This document shows positions 34,655-43,355 of a stretch of DNA of 64,000 nucleotides, in pieces. The stretch covers positions 930,001 to 994,000 of the forward strand of contig CBDCWO010000006.1 in the NCBI GenBank assembly GCA_965223405.1. Reading direction: 5' to 3'. Source of the DNA: CBDCWO01 sp965223405 (GTDB lineage Bacteria; Bacteroidota; Bacteroidia; Chitinophagales; Saprospiraceae). How positions within the stretch are numbered: position 1 is the first letter of the stretch; each line of letters begins with the position of its first letter. Below the pieces are notes generated by a model. It ran no database searches. It was not told the origin of the DNA and worked only from the letters and a program-made list of their open reading frames with translations. The translations under genes were made by a program, and so were the position numbers.

Positions 34655-35970
34655 TAGTTTATTTTTGCCAAATTTAAATCCCTGATCATCCACAAATAGG
34701 AACGAGTAAATTCAGGTAAATTAACATAACTCAATACCGAAGCCTTTAATGTCAATTCCGGAAAACGGGCAGCATGCTGTTTTTCAATACGTTTGAATTC
34801 TTCTTTGATTAATTTTTTTACTGGTAATTTCTTATTTAAAAAGGATTTATATCCCAATTCCTGAAAATATTCGGACTCAGTAATCCGATAAAACAATTGA
34901 AACAAATCTCTTAGTGGCTCTGGAAGAGCATAATTAAAAAAACTATACCCTACTACATAGCTGGGAATAGCCAGCGCAAACTCCATATGGTTATTTTCCA
35001 AATACCAATCCATATTGCGAATTTCTGTATCGATTAAATCGACAATTTGCCGGTGGTTTGCCGGTAATGTAATACCAAATGTGGAAATCGTCTTATAGAT
35101 TTCCTTATAAAATTCGTCTGCCTGAGTGGTCGCGAGATTTTCAAAGGCTTTGGTCACTTCGCTAACTTTTTGGTGGTGACTTTTTTGATCGTTGGTAAAA
35201 TAATTACGATGTATCCTTTCAAATTGCTCCATGATATTACCTTCCGGAGTAATAAGGTAATCCAATTTATAAATGGTACTTAACAATAAATAACCCACGG
35301 CACCGGGATATTGAAGAATGTTTAACCGGGTTGAATTCAAGAGGTTTAGCACCTTTTTGATCTCATCACTAAAATATTGAAATTTTATGGCTTTCTCCTT
35401 CATGGGAATGGGCAGGACATGACCGGTATTTATAGGGTCCAAACTGGAAAATTCGTCAAGTAGCAAGTCATCCTGCTTGTCTGCGTTTAGCGCTATTTCT
35501 CGCAGTGCATAATACAGCTTATAGGGTGAAGCATCAATAATAAAAGAATCAAAAACCAAAGTTATGGTCGAATTTTCATCTAATGCATATCTGCTGTATT
35601 TTAAACCAAAGTTTTGGTCGATTAGTCTCCTTAGGTAACCAATTTTTAATTGATGCGTGTAAGCAATTTTGGCTTCTGCTCTGAATTTGCGGTGATTGGT
35701 AAAACCGCGTATTAATTTTGATCCCTGCAGGATTTCAAATCGTAAACCTCCTTCTATTTTTTGCCATTTTACATTCTGTAGTGAATCGTCCTTGATATAC
35801 CTCAAAAAATACTGAATGGAGTCATGATAAGATTCCTGTTCAAATTTTTCCAAACTGATGTCCCATGCATCGTACTGCTTCTCATCTTTATACAAATCTG
35901 AAAATCTTCCGAGTTCAGGATACGTTTCCGCCTCACCTTTCCATTTAAAAAATCTATCCCAAATATCCAT
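34654..35970 (-). CDS. YbjN-like domain protein coupled to the protease
   Basis: 438 residues, no signal peptide. The segment at about 48-175 (IKDDSLQNVKWQ... through ASPYKLYYALREIALNADKQDDLLLDEF) resembles the YbjN/Tir-chaperone fold also seen at the end of the protease next door. The rest is helical with no motif I know. The stop codon overlaps the protease start as TAATG, so the two are translationally coupled and likely work together: it may present clients to, or restrain, the protease. Function unknown. Confidence 0.6.
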   Translation of the reverse strand: MDIWDRFFKWKGEAETYPELGRFSDLYKDEKQYDAWDISLEKFEQESYHDSIQYFLRYIKDDSLQNVKWQKIEGGLRFEILQGSKLIRGFTNHRKFRAEAKIAYTHQLKIGYLRRLIDQNFGLKYSRYALDENSTITLVFDSFIIDASPYKLYYALREIALNADKQDDLLLDEFSSLDPINTGHVLPIPMKEKAIKFQYFSDEIKKVLNLLNSTRLNILQYPGAVGYLLLSTIYKLDYLITPEGNIMEQFERIHRNYFTNDQKSHHQKVSEVTKAFENLATTQADEFYKEIYKTISTFGITLPANHRQIVDLIDTEIRNMDWYLENNHMEFALAIPSYVVGYSFFNYALPEPLRDLFQLFYRITESEYFQELGYKSFLNKKLPVKKLIKEEFKRIEKQHAARFPELTLKASVLSYVNLPEFTRSYLWMIRDLNLAKIN

Positions 35971-36127
35971 ATCTTCAATTTCTCAATAATCACTCGAAAT
36001 TAATATATTTCTAATCCAATAAAGTATGGAACGTAAATTAATACTTTTGAAAATTCAATGCCTCATGTCAATCTTTCACTTCGTGGATCCTTCAAGGAGT
36101 GCAAGATGTATTCAGATTAGAGTAAGA

Positions 36128-36176
36128 AGTCATTTAAAACATTTCTTAAAACTAAAAACATAATTTTTAAATGACT
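36128..36176. repeat. Perfect 12-bp inverted repeat over the GSCFA start
   Basis: AGTCATTTAAAA (36128-36139) and TTTTAAATGACT (36165-36176) are perfect complements, 25 bases apart. The second arm contains the first ATG (36171) of the GSCFA gene, so a hairpin in the mRNA would hide that start. A related AAGAAGTCATTTAA lies at about 18259. Confidence 0.65.
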
Positions 36177-37187
36177 AAGAGAAATAAATTCCAAAATATG
36201 AATAATAATTTTCGAACACCCATTAATATTTCAGGTCTTTCTATAGATATAAATCACCACGATCAAATCATGTCAGTCGGATCTTGCTTTGCGGTGGAAA
36301 TTGCTCAATATCTTACGAAACATAAGTTTAAGACTTTAACTAATCCCCATGGTATAACCTACAATCCCCTTTCGGTAGCAAGAGTGATGAGTGATATCGT
36401 CCAGCAAAGGCTGTATCAGCTTGCAGATCTGGTAAAACATCAGGGTTTGTTTCATAGTTTTCAACATCATGGAGATTTTTCAGCATCGGATCCGGATGAC
36501 ACACTCACCAAGATCAATAATCAAATTGTGAAGGCTCACCACTTCCTCAAAAAATCCAAATGGATAATTATTACTCTTGGGACAGCTCATGTCTTTTACC
36601 ACTTGAAGCGTAAAGAAGTAGTTAATAATTGTCATCGCTTTCCGGCTACTCTTTTTCGGAGAGATTTACTGTCAGTACATCAGGTCACTAAAGCTCTTAA
36701 AAAGACTTTGGAAATGCTCTCAAATTTTAATCCTTCCTGCCATATCTTGTTTACCATTTCTCCAGTGCGACATTGGCGCGATGGGCCCGTAGAGAATAAC
36801 GATAGCAAGGCTACTCTAAGACTGGCAATCCGTCCTTTGATAAAAAAAATTAACAACACCCATTACTTCCCATCTTATGAAATAATAATGGATGAACTGC
36901 GGGACTACCGATTTTATGGTAATGATATGCTACACCCAAATTCATTGGCAGTTCAATATATTTGGCAAAAATTTGAGCATTTTAGTATGAATCAACAGAC
37001 TCAAATGACTAACCATAAAATAGGCAAACTTATCGAAGGTATTGGACATAAACCGTTCCGCGTTACTTCTCCTGAACATCAGAAATTTCTCAAACAATGG
37101 AAAGCTAAAATTATTTCCATCCAACTGGAGTATCCACATATTAACTTTGAAGAGGAATTGACTAAAGTGCAAAATCAAATTATATGA
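36171..37187 (+). CDS. GSCFA domain protein
   Basis: 338 residues. The name-giving motif SVGSCFAVEIAQYL lies near residues 36-49 and the segment PHGITYNPLSVARVM follows, typical of Bacteroidota GSCFA proteins; LFTISPVRHWRDGPVENN and DMLHPNSLAVQYIW are later conserved blocks in this SGNH-like fold. The catalytic activity of the family is not established. The ATG at 36198 (MNNNFRTPI) fits the usual family start better than 36171 and escapes the inverted repeat over the first ATG. Confidence 0.88.
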   Translation: MTKRNKFQNMNNNFRTPINISGLSIDINHHDQIMSVGSCFAVEIAQYLTKHKFKTLTNPHGITYNPLSVARVMSDIVQQRLYQLADLVKHQGLFHSFQHHGDFSASDPDDTLTKINNQIVKAHHFLKKSKWIIITLGTAHVFYHLKRKEVVNNCHRFPATLFRRDLLSVHQVTKALKKTLEMLSNFNPSCHILFTISPVRHWRDGPVENNDSKATLRLAIRPLIKKINNTHYFPSYEIIMDELRDYRFYGNDMLHPNSLAVQYIWQKFEHFSMNQQTQMTNHKIGKLIEGIGHKPFRVTSPEHQKFLKQWKAKIISIQLEYPHINFEEELTKVQNQII

Positions 37188-37318
37188 TCTTCGACTATTC
37201 CAACTTGCCAAGTTTGACCAAAAGGGTCTCTATTTGCTAGAAGAAAATGCGATTGGAATGACAAGAATGGCTTAGATGTTTTACCCGCTTCCACCCGGGA
37301 GTTATCACAATTCTAATT

Positions 37319-38497
37319 TTATGCAATACGCCTTGCCTTAGTATTTTTATTAATTGATTGGCTATTTACTGCATCAATATGAACCAGACCCGGAGTTTTG
37401 TCCGGCTCTATACTGCCAAGCGTTTCTGATACGTCCAATGCTTCGGCCCCATTAAGAGTAGCCCAAGTCAACACTTCATCAAATGAAATCGAACTTTTAT
37501 ATTTTAAAATCGTTTTCATTTCTTCCAACATCGATAACTGCCAGTTGGAAGTAAGTGAATCGGTCCCAATGGCTATTTTACTTCCTGCCTTGCGAAAATG
37601 ATCATAATTGGGTAGGCTATTTTCTATGTAAAGGTTGGCATTTGGACAAGTAACCCAATAGGCACGCGATAAATGATTTTCTGCTGCGACAATATCTTCA
37701 TAATCCGAAACGGTATTGTGCACCATTAAATGCTTATGATTGGTGTCCAGAAATTGAAGAGCATGATAAATAGAACCCTTGCCCATAGGCTGAAAATTGT
37801 TTAACTCGACATTAAAATGTTTAAAAAAATCCGGGAACCCTCCTTTCCCATCGATGAATAGTTGGTTTTCATGAAGCGTTTCCTGATTATGTATACTGAC
37901 TATCGTACGATAAGTTGAATTCAATGCGTTGATCTTTGAATATAATTTTGCTGAAACCGTATAGGGTGCATGAGGGGAAGCACTTACTCGATCCTGAAAC
38001 TTCTCGCGCAAGGTATCGTAGACTTTAAGGTACCTCTCAAAAGAAGAGTCCGCCCAATCTTCTTGCATGAAGTCAAACATTTCAACGAATGAATGATAAT
38101 GTATTTTACTTCTCGATTTACAAGAAAGCGTGTCGGCCGTATTGCAAATATCACCAACGGCGACTATGCCTTCTTCCTCCATCAAACGGTTTTGAGTATG
38201 AATGGCTACTTGAATTTCTTCAGGATCGACCTCCCTCAGGCTCACAACCGATTTCAAAAATGGAAGTAATCCGGTACCTGAATCCACTTTTCCCTTTAAG
38301 TGTGAAAGTTCCAAATGACAATGGGTGTTGACAAAGCCGGGAACAATCATGCCAGAATAATGTTCCAATGAGCTTTGCTCGACCTCATCCCTGTCTAAAA
38401 TTTCTTTTACCATGCCCTCATTATTCAGCAAGATCACGCCCCGATGTACAGGAGGACTGGAAACCGGATAAATAATGTCCGCACTTATTTTTCTCAT
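37319..38497 (-). CDS. Amidohydrolase family protein (chlorohydrolase/deaminase type)
   Basis: 392-residue metal-dependent hydrolase. The metal ligands are seen as NTHCHLELS (HxH), SPHAPYTVS, SIHNQE, and the catalytic Asp in IGTDSLTSN. The group includes aminofutalosine and methylthioadenosine/S-adenosylhomocysteine deaminases. The HCHLELSHLKGK form resembles sequences assigned to the futalosine pathway of menaquinone synthesis, but the substrate cannot be settled from sequence. It is divergent from the sigma factor operon. Confidence 0.8.
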   Translation of the reverse strand: MRKISADIIYPVSSPPVHRGVILLNNEGMVKEILDRDEVEQSSLEHYSGMIVPGFVNTHCHLELSHLKGKVDSGTGLLPFLKSVVSLREVDPEEIQVAIHTQNRLMEEEGIVAVGDICNTADTLSCKSRSKIHYHSFVEMFDFMQEDWADSSFERYLKVYDTLREKFQDRVSASPHAPYTVSAKLYSKINALNSTYRTIVSIHNQETLHENQLFIDGKGGFPDFFKHFNVELNNFQPMGKGSIYHALQFLDTNHKHLMVHNTVSDYEDIVAAENHLSRAYWVTCPNANLYIENSLPNYDHFRKAGSKIAIGTDSLTSNWQLSMLEEMKTILKYKSSISFDEVLTWATLNGAEALDVSETLGSIEPDKTPGLVHIDAVNSQSINKNTKARRIA

Positions 38498-38849
38498 AAA
38501 ATAATTTTGTCGAAGTTAAGAATCTGAAACAAAACTTATTGATGATCTCCCGATAATTGGATTTAGGTTGATCCATAATGGCGACAGTTTTTGCTGAACA
38601 GAGATCATAACAGGATAGTGGAACTCTAGTTTTGATCGTAAATCTAATCTTTTCCAGAAATCATGCCGCGTTCCGATCCTGGTTGCCGTTACTTGCCCAC
38701 AGTAATCCAGTCAAATATTAATTCACTTTGATTAAATGGTATCATTTAAAACCCTAAACAAAATAACTATTTTGGAGTAAATCCTCATTTTGAGAAGCAT
38801 ATTGGAAAAAAATGAGGAAATCAATTGTCAATATAATTAAAGAAACAGC
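38498..38849. other. Divergent promoter region of amidohydrolase and sigma factor genes
   Basis: About 350 bases with no ORF. Near the sigma start is a 9-bp perfect hairpin, CCTCATTTT (38783-38791) with AAAATGAGG (38809-38817), not followed by a T-run, so it would sit in the sigma mRNA leader. TATTTTGG at 38768 is a weak -7-like box. Confidence 0.4.
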
Positions 38850-39407
38850 TTGACTTCCATTTCTAAGACTAAGGTTCAAAAGGTGATAGAAGAAGTGTTG
38901 AATGGAAAGACACAAGCTTTTTCATGGTTAGTTGAACAGTATCAACAATCTGTTTATAAAATTGCTTACAATATGGTGCTGGATAAAGATTCGGCACAGG
39001 ATATCACCCAAGATGTGTTTATTCGATTTTATAAATCCATACATCAATACAAAGGGGAGTCCTCATTGAAAACGTATTTAAGTCGCATCGCCATAAATCT
39101 ATCATTGAATCATCTTAAATCACAAAAAGCGAAAATTATCAAAATGCAGGAATATGAAATTCAAGCGGAAAGAAATAAGATGAAACAACAATCCGATTTA
39201 ACCCGATGGGAATTGAAAGAACAAATTCAATTGGCCCTGCAAAAATTGGATCCAGTGTATCGTTCTGTGGTTATTCTAAGACTGGTTGAGGGATTAAGTG
39301 TACAAGAAACGGCCAAAGTCTTAAACATACCACCGGGAACTGTAGGAAGCAGATTGCTAAGAGGTCAAAAAAAATTAAGAGAAATATTAAAGAAATATGA
39401 TCGATAA
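38850..39407 (+). CDS. ECF-type RNA polymerase sigma factor
   Basis: 185 residues with sigma region 2 (LVEQYQQSVYKIAYNMVLDKDSAQDITQDVFIRFY in its DAQDITQDVF-like core) and region 4 (VYRSVVILRLVEGLSVQETAKVLN, GTVGSRLLRGQKKLR). The start is TTG at 38850; no ATG occurs before region 2. It overlaps the next gene by 11 bases and heads a four-gene operon. Its likely regulator is the membrane protein encoded next. Confidence 0.92.
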   Translation: MTSISKTKVQKVIEEVLNGKTQAFSWLVEQYQQSVYKIAYNMVLDKDSAQDITQDVFIRFYKSIHQYKGESSLKTYLSRIAINLSLNHLKSQKAKIIKMQEYEIQAERNKMKQQSDLTRWELKEQIQLALQKLDPVYRSVVILRLVEGLSVQETAKVLNIPPGTVGSRLLRGQKKLREILKKYDR

Positions 39408-39816
39408 AAAGTATAAATATTATTTGGACTTACTTTATAAATCTCTGGATTTTGAGTTGAACGAGTCGGAAACGCATGAGCTCACTGAGGCTTTTCAAAT
39501 ATATCCCGAGTTGATCAAAGAAAAGGATGCCTTGTTACATCTGAGAGAATTGTGTAGCCATTTGGAATATCCTGAATTACCTGCGAATTTCAGCTATTCC
39601 ATTATGAATAAAGTCTCAAATCCTGATCCTGTTCCTATGGGACTTAATCAATTTTGGATTCCGGCCATTGCTGCCAGTGTTTTATTGCTGATCGGCGTTT
39701 TCTTGGTGCAACAGCATTTTCCAGACGATCAAATTAATTTGGAGACACTAGTAGGTCTGGAAGAAATTTCGCCGGAAGATGCAGTCACCTATTTGGATCT
39801 TTATCAGTCGCAATAA
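39397..39816 (+). CDS. Putative anti-sigma factor (single membrane helix)
   Basis: 139 residues: a cytoplasmic helical N-terminus of about 80 residues, one membrane helix (about 86-105, FWIPAIAASVLLLIGVFLV) and a short acidic periplasmic tail. No zinc-binding HxxxCxxC motif is visible, so it is not a ZAS-type anti-sigma. Overlap with the sigma gene by 11 bases and its topology make anti-sigma function likely. The next gene starts 6 bases later. Confidence 0.65.
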   Translation: MIDKKYKYYLDLLYKSLDFELNESETHELTEAFQIYPELIKEKDALLHLRELCSHLEYPELPANFSYSIMNKVSNPDPVPMGLNQFWIPAIAASVLLLIGVFLVQQHFPDDQINLETLVGLEEISPEDAVTYLDLYQSQ

Positions 39817-39822
39817 GAAAAT

Positions 39823-40242
39823 ATGAAAAAATACCTTAATATAATTGCTGTTTTGGTGCTCCTGGCCGTAAGTTTCACCGCCGGATTCTATACACATCGA
39901 TCTATCACATTTAAGAGATTTAAACGAATAGCCCAATTAGATAAACCGGGAGGCTTGACTAATCATTTATCCAGATCCCTTGAATTGACAGAGGAACAAA
40001 AAAGTGTGATCACGCCCATATTGGATAAATACAACAAACGGCTTCATCAGGTGAATCGAAAATTTTTCCAGGAGTTACAGCAGAATAGATCGCCAATTGT
40101 TGATTCGATGTTCGTTGAATTAAAAAGCCATCTTTCAGAATCTCAAATCGTAATACTTAACAATCGTCTGGATAACATAAAGCGCAATCGATACGGTAAA
40201 AAAAGAAGAAGACCCCATCAACCAGGGTCTTCTAATAAATAA
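39823..40242 (+). CDS. Membrane-anchored Spy/CpxP-like (CnrX-like) periplasmic sensor
   Basis: 139 residues: an N-terminal membrane anchor (about 4-24), then a helical periplasmic domain with LTEEQKSVITPILDKY and LSESQIVILNNRL, the paired LTxxQ-type helices of Spy/CpxP and heavy-metal sensor proteins such as CnrX. The C-terminus is strongly basic (GKKRRRPHQP). Its place after sigma and anti-sigma genes matches CnrYXH-like signalling, where such a protein senses metal or envelope stress. A 9-bp hairpin lies in its last codons. Confidence 0.65.
   Translation: MKKYLNIIAVLVLLAVSFTAGFYTHRSITFKRFKRIAQLDKPGGLTNHLSRSLELTEEQKSVITPILDKYNKRLHQVNRKFFQELQQNRSPIVDSMFVELKSHLSESQIVILNNRLDNIKRNRYGKKRRRPHQPGSSNK
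40207..40233 (+). promoter_or_regulatory. Hairpin at the end of the sensor gene
   Basis: AGAAGACCC (40207-40215) and GGGTCTTCT (40225-40233) form a perfect 9-bp stem with loop CATCAACCA, 6 bases before the stop codon. No T-run follows, so it is not an intrinsic terminator; it may tune or protect mRNA between the regulatory genes and the secreted-protein gene. Confidence 0.5.
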
Positions 40243-40270
40243 ATTAACTAACCATTTAAATTTATTAACC

Positions 40271-41512
40271 ATGAAAATACGAAATTTTTGGCTAATCAGC
40301 CTATTGATCTGCAGCACTGCTCTTATGGCCCAACCTACAAAAGGTCATAGAAATCATGCAAATAAAGATAGGACCCAAGTAGGTTTGAGATCTTTGGGTC
40401 TGGATAGTCTGCAAAGAGCCACTTTACAACAATTCAATAAGGTGCTCAGAGAAAACCTACTCAAATTAAAAACAGAGACTGAGACTCCCAACTCGGAGGC
40501 CATTTGTGATGTATTGGAAAATCATCATCAAGCTGTACTTGGCATACTGGATAACAATCAGAAGGAGAAGTTTTCTGAAATATTGGAAAAAATCGAGGAC
40601 AAGCATGGTGATGTTGTAGAAAGGAAAGAGTCGCTAAAGGCGATGATGGAGGAATTGAAATCGTATCGAGAAACCAATATTACCCCAGTCATGCGAGATT
40701 TGCGTATGCAATTAGAACAGAAAATTAGTGCAGAAGATAAGGTGAAGATAGACACCCTGCGAGCCCAGCATAAATCAAGGCCAGATAGACAAGCTGACCG
40801 AAAAGAACATCAACAACTGGATTGTTCCCCACTACACCTTGTCTATTTAAGGAATAGAAGACCGATGCCAAATCGTCCCAGAGTTGCAGAAGGTCAAAGG
40901 AAGTCTGGAAAAGAACAATTCGGAAACCGGGAATTGGCCATGGTGTTGACAAAACAGTACAGCAATGAAATAGAAAGCTTGTTTGCCACTATTAGTGACC
41001 AACAAAATACCTGGGCGGAAGATATAAAGGCTATAAAAGAGAAATATTTACCAGATAGAGATCAAAAACCAGATATCAATCCTCATAATCGCAATAATAG
41101 AGGTACTAAATTCCAAAATCATCGCAAGCAAGCCCACAGAAAGCACGCATCAGGTGGGGAGAAGAAAGCGGATCGGTCGAAAAATATGAGATATTTGAAA
41201 TTCTTACTCATGAGGGCTGACCAAAAGGTAGAGTTGAATCAAGCTGGCAGTGCTTCTACAATAATTAAAGTATTCCCCAGTCCAGCTGAATATGCACATC
41301 GAATAGAATTCACGGTAGTCAAAGCCGGCAAGATTCAGATTAGCTTAATGGATCGAAGTGGTAGAGTCCTTAAAACTGTTGTAAATAAGAATATGCTACC
41401 GGGTAAATACCATCAGGAAGTAAATTTTCAAGGTCTGAATGATGTCATGTACTTCTATTCGGTCCAAGATTCTGACGGTATTAGTACTGTTAAGTTTGTA
41501 AAATCTAAATAA
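40271..41512 (+). CDS. T9SS-exported Spy/CpxP-like protein
   Basis: 413 residues. A signal peptide (about 1-20, ending at LMAQ) precedes a helical, charged, His- and Lys-rich region with LTxxQ-like helices (LDNNQKEKFSEILEKI near 95; EDKVKIDTLRAQHK near 155). The region at about 265-300 is rich in His, Arg and Asn. The last 80 residues are a type A T9SS sorting domain (IIKVFPSPAE, LMDRSGRVL, ending in KFVKSK). It follows the sensor by 28 bases and is probably the operon's output, secreted or displayed on the surface. Confidence 0.75.
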   Translation: MKIRNFWLISLLICSTALMAQPTKGHRNHANKDRTQVGLRSLGLDSLQRATLQQFNKVLRENLLKLKTETETPNSEAICDVLENHHQAVLGILDNNQKEKFSEILEKIEDKHGDVVERKESLKAMMEELKSYRETNITPVMRDLRMQLEQKISAEDKVKIDTLRAQHKSRPDRQADRKEHQQLDCSPLHLVYLRNRRPMPNRPRVAEGQRKSGKEQFGNRELAMVLTKQYSNEIESLFATISDQQNTWAEDIKAIKEKYLPDRDQKPDINPHNRNNRGTKFQNHRKQAHRKHASGGEKKADRSKNMRYLKFLLMRADQKVELNQAGSASTIIKVFPSPAEYAHRIEFTVVKAGKIQISLMDRSGRVLKTVVNKNMLPGKYHQEVNFQGLNDVMYFYSVQDSDGISTVKFVKSK

Positions 41513-41548
41513 CAATACGGGCCCAAAAAGTTGAAATTTAGCTGTAAG

Positions 41549-41580
41549 CTGTTGCCTTTTACGGGCAGCAGTTTTTTTTT
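41549..41580 (+). terminator. Terminator of the sigma factor operon
   Basis: CTGTTGCC, loop about TTTTAC, GGGCAGCAG (one G-U pair), followed by nine T residues. It closes the sigma/anti-sigma/Spy-like operon. Confidence 0.85.
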
Positions 41581-41698
41581 AACATTTAGTCCGGTTGTGT
41601 TCATTAGTTTGGAAGTAATGGATTGATACTATTAATAACATCTATCGATTATCCAATTAATTGTTCTAATCTCACAACATATTCCATTTTTTTTGAGT

Positions 41699-41706
41699 TA
41701 AGTTTG
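41699..41706 (+). promoter_or_regulatory. Possible -7 box for the DUF1573 gene
   Basis: TAAGTTTG matches TAnnTTTG, 22 bases before the ATG at 41729. No good -33 TTG is present, so this is only a candidate. Confidence 0.35.
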
Positions 41707-41728
41707 GTAGTTATTCAATAGAATTTCC

Positions 41729-42163
41729 ATGAAATACATCATTGCGACTTTCATCATGTTTCCAATCTGTGTAGTATGTAGTACCATACACCACACAGGT
41801 AAAAAAACAACTGAAACTTTGAAGAGTTATCCGGAACTTTCCTGGGACTATACTCATGTCTCTTTTGGAGAGGTAATCCGAGGTGAAATCCGAGATACAA
41901 TATATAAATTCACCAATACCGGAACAGACACTATATGGATTGAATTGGTAACCGGATGTGAGTGTACTGAGTTGGAATATCCCGAAATGGAACCCATAGC
42001 CCCAAGGCAAAAAGGTGTCCTTAAAGTATCTTTCCACAGTGCCGACAAAGAAGAAAATGAATTAATAGACATCACTGTTCTCCTTTCAAACACCGATCCG
42101 GAAACCGGCTTTCAAATGAACTATCCTCTAACTTATGATTACCATTTAATTCAAAAGAAATAA
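41729..42163 (+). CDS. DUF1573 domain protein
   Basis: 144 residues: a signal peptide that may be of the lipoprotein type (ICVVC), then a single DUF1573 domain with the HVSFGEVIRGEIRDTIYKFTNTGTD start and the Cys pair in VTGCECTELEYPEMEPIAPRQKGVLKV, an Ig-like (ASH-type) beta fold. Found widely in Bacteroidota envelope proteins; function is not established. Convergent with the DUF2911 gene. Confidence 0.85.
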   Translation: MKYIIATFIMFPICVVCSTIHHTGKKTTETLKSYPELSWDYTHVSFGEVIRGEIRDTIYKFTNTGTDTIWIELVTGCECTELEYPEMEPIAPRQKGVLKVSFHSADKEENELIDITVLLSNTDPETGFQMNYPLTYDYHLIQKK

Positions 42164-42171
42164 GGCGCACC

Positions 42172-42202
42172 AAAAAAAAATGCCCCAGGAGTTCCTGAGG
42201 CA
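42172..42202 (-). terminator. Terminator of the DUF2911 gene
   Basis: Minus strand TGCCTCAGG, loop, CCTGGGGCA (one mismatch) followed by nine T residues. It sits between convergent genes. Confidence 0.8.
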
Positions 42203-42230
42203 ATATCTTCGAATAATAATCTCTAATAGT

Positions 42231-43106
42231 TTAGTTGGCACCTTTCCAACTCTCAATGGTTTTCTCGATGGTTTCCTTCATCGCATTGTAAAATCCATCT
42301 TTTTCAGCTGCAGCTCCAATAGCCAAACTTTTACCGGCTGTCGCAACAGCTGCGGAAGAATCACCTTTTTTGGCCTGAATTTGAGCGAGCACCCAATGAT
42401 TCCATGAACTTTCCTGCATAGAGGCCGATTTTGTAGCCCATTCCAGCGCTTGGTCCAGGTCTTTATCAGCTCCCAATAGAAAATCGGCACCGGCTGCATA
42501 TACTTGCCATTTTTTATCTTCCTCCACATTTTCCAAAGCCGTTTCTACATTCGCCATCGCATCCTTGATCGCCGTGGTTCTGATGCGGATATATACACGC
42601 ATCTTTTCCCATCCCAGACGGATATACCCACTTTCATAATTGAAATCAACAATTGAGAAATTTAATCTCTTTTCATTTACTTTCGAAGACTTTGGTTCGA
42701 CTTCAACAGTGAGAACATCCTTTGCCGGATCATAGGCATAAGCCCCCCATTGCTCGGTGTCCGAATTGAAATGAACAATCCAGTTTCCGGATTCTTTGGG
42801 AGTAATAAACAGTGCATAGGTCCCTTTTTCCAACATTTTACCTTCGACTTTTACATCGGTGCTAAATGACACTTTGGTACAAGAATTAGCACCGGTCCTC
42901 CACACTTCATCGTAGGGAACCAAATCACCCCAGATCGTTCGATCATTCACAGCAGGAGCAGAATAGTCAATCTTGATTTCAGTCAATCCTAAAGTATAAC
43001 TTACACTTGCTTTAGGACTCTTTTGAGGCAATTGCAATTGTGCATAAGAAGTCAGACTAGAAAAAGCGAAAAAGCATATAGCCAAGACCAGATTTAGTTT
43101 TTTCAT
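42231..43106 (-). CDS. DUF2911 domain protein
   Basis: 291 residues with a signal peptide (cleaved near SYAQ, residue 22). The N-terminal DUF2911 domain is clear: LPQKSPKASVSYTLGLTEIKIDYSAP (about 26-50), TIWGDLVPYDEVWRTGAN and KGTYALFITPKESGNWIVHFN. The C-terminal 100 residues are helical and TPR-like (DLDQALEWATKSASMQESSW). Function of the family is unknown; the protein is probably periplasmic. Confidence 0.88.
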   Translation of the reverse strand: MKKLNLVLAICFFAFSSLTSYAQLQLPQKSPKASVSYTLGLTEIKIDYSAPAVNDRTIWGDLVPYDEVWRTGANSCTKVSFSTDVKVEGKMLEKGTYALFITPKESGNWIVHFNSDTEQWGAYAYDPAKDVLTVEVEPKSSKVNEKRLNFSIVDFNYESGYIRLGWEKMRVYIRIRTTAIKDAMANVETALENVEEDKKWQVYAAGADFLLGADKDLDQALEWATKSASMQESSWNHWVLAQIQAKKGDSSAAVATAGKSLAIGAAAEKDGFYNAMKETIEKTIESWKGAN

Positions 43107-43355
43107 ATTTGATTCTATTTTTTTAATTTTTGAAAATTCGGTGGCCGAAGATAAGGGATGAGCGTAAAATTTCCAAAAACAACAAATTGGAATGTCGTGT
43201 ATTTACATTATTTTAGGAGGAATAGGGTGATTAACTCTTTTTTTTCTCCTATGTCGCTTTGAGATAATTGCGGTTAACTTATAATTCATAATACTTCAGA
43301 AATCTACAAATACCACCAATCCAAGTAACAAGGGAATTATCTGCATAAGTAGATT

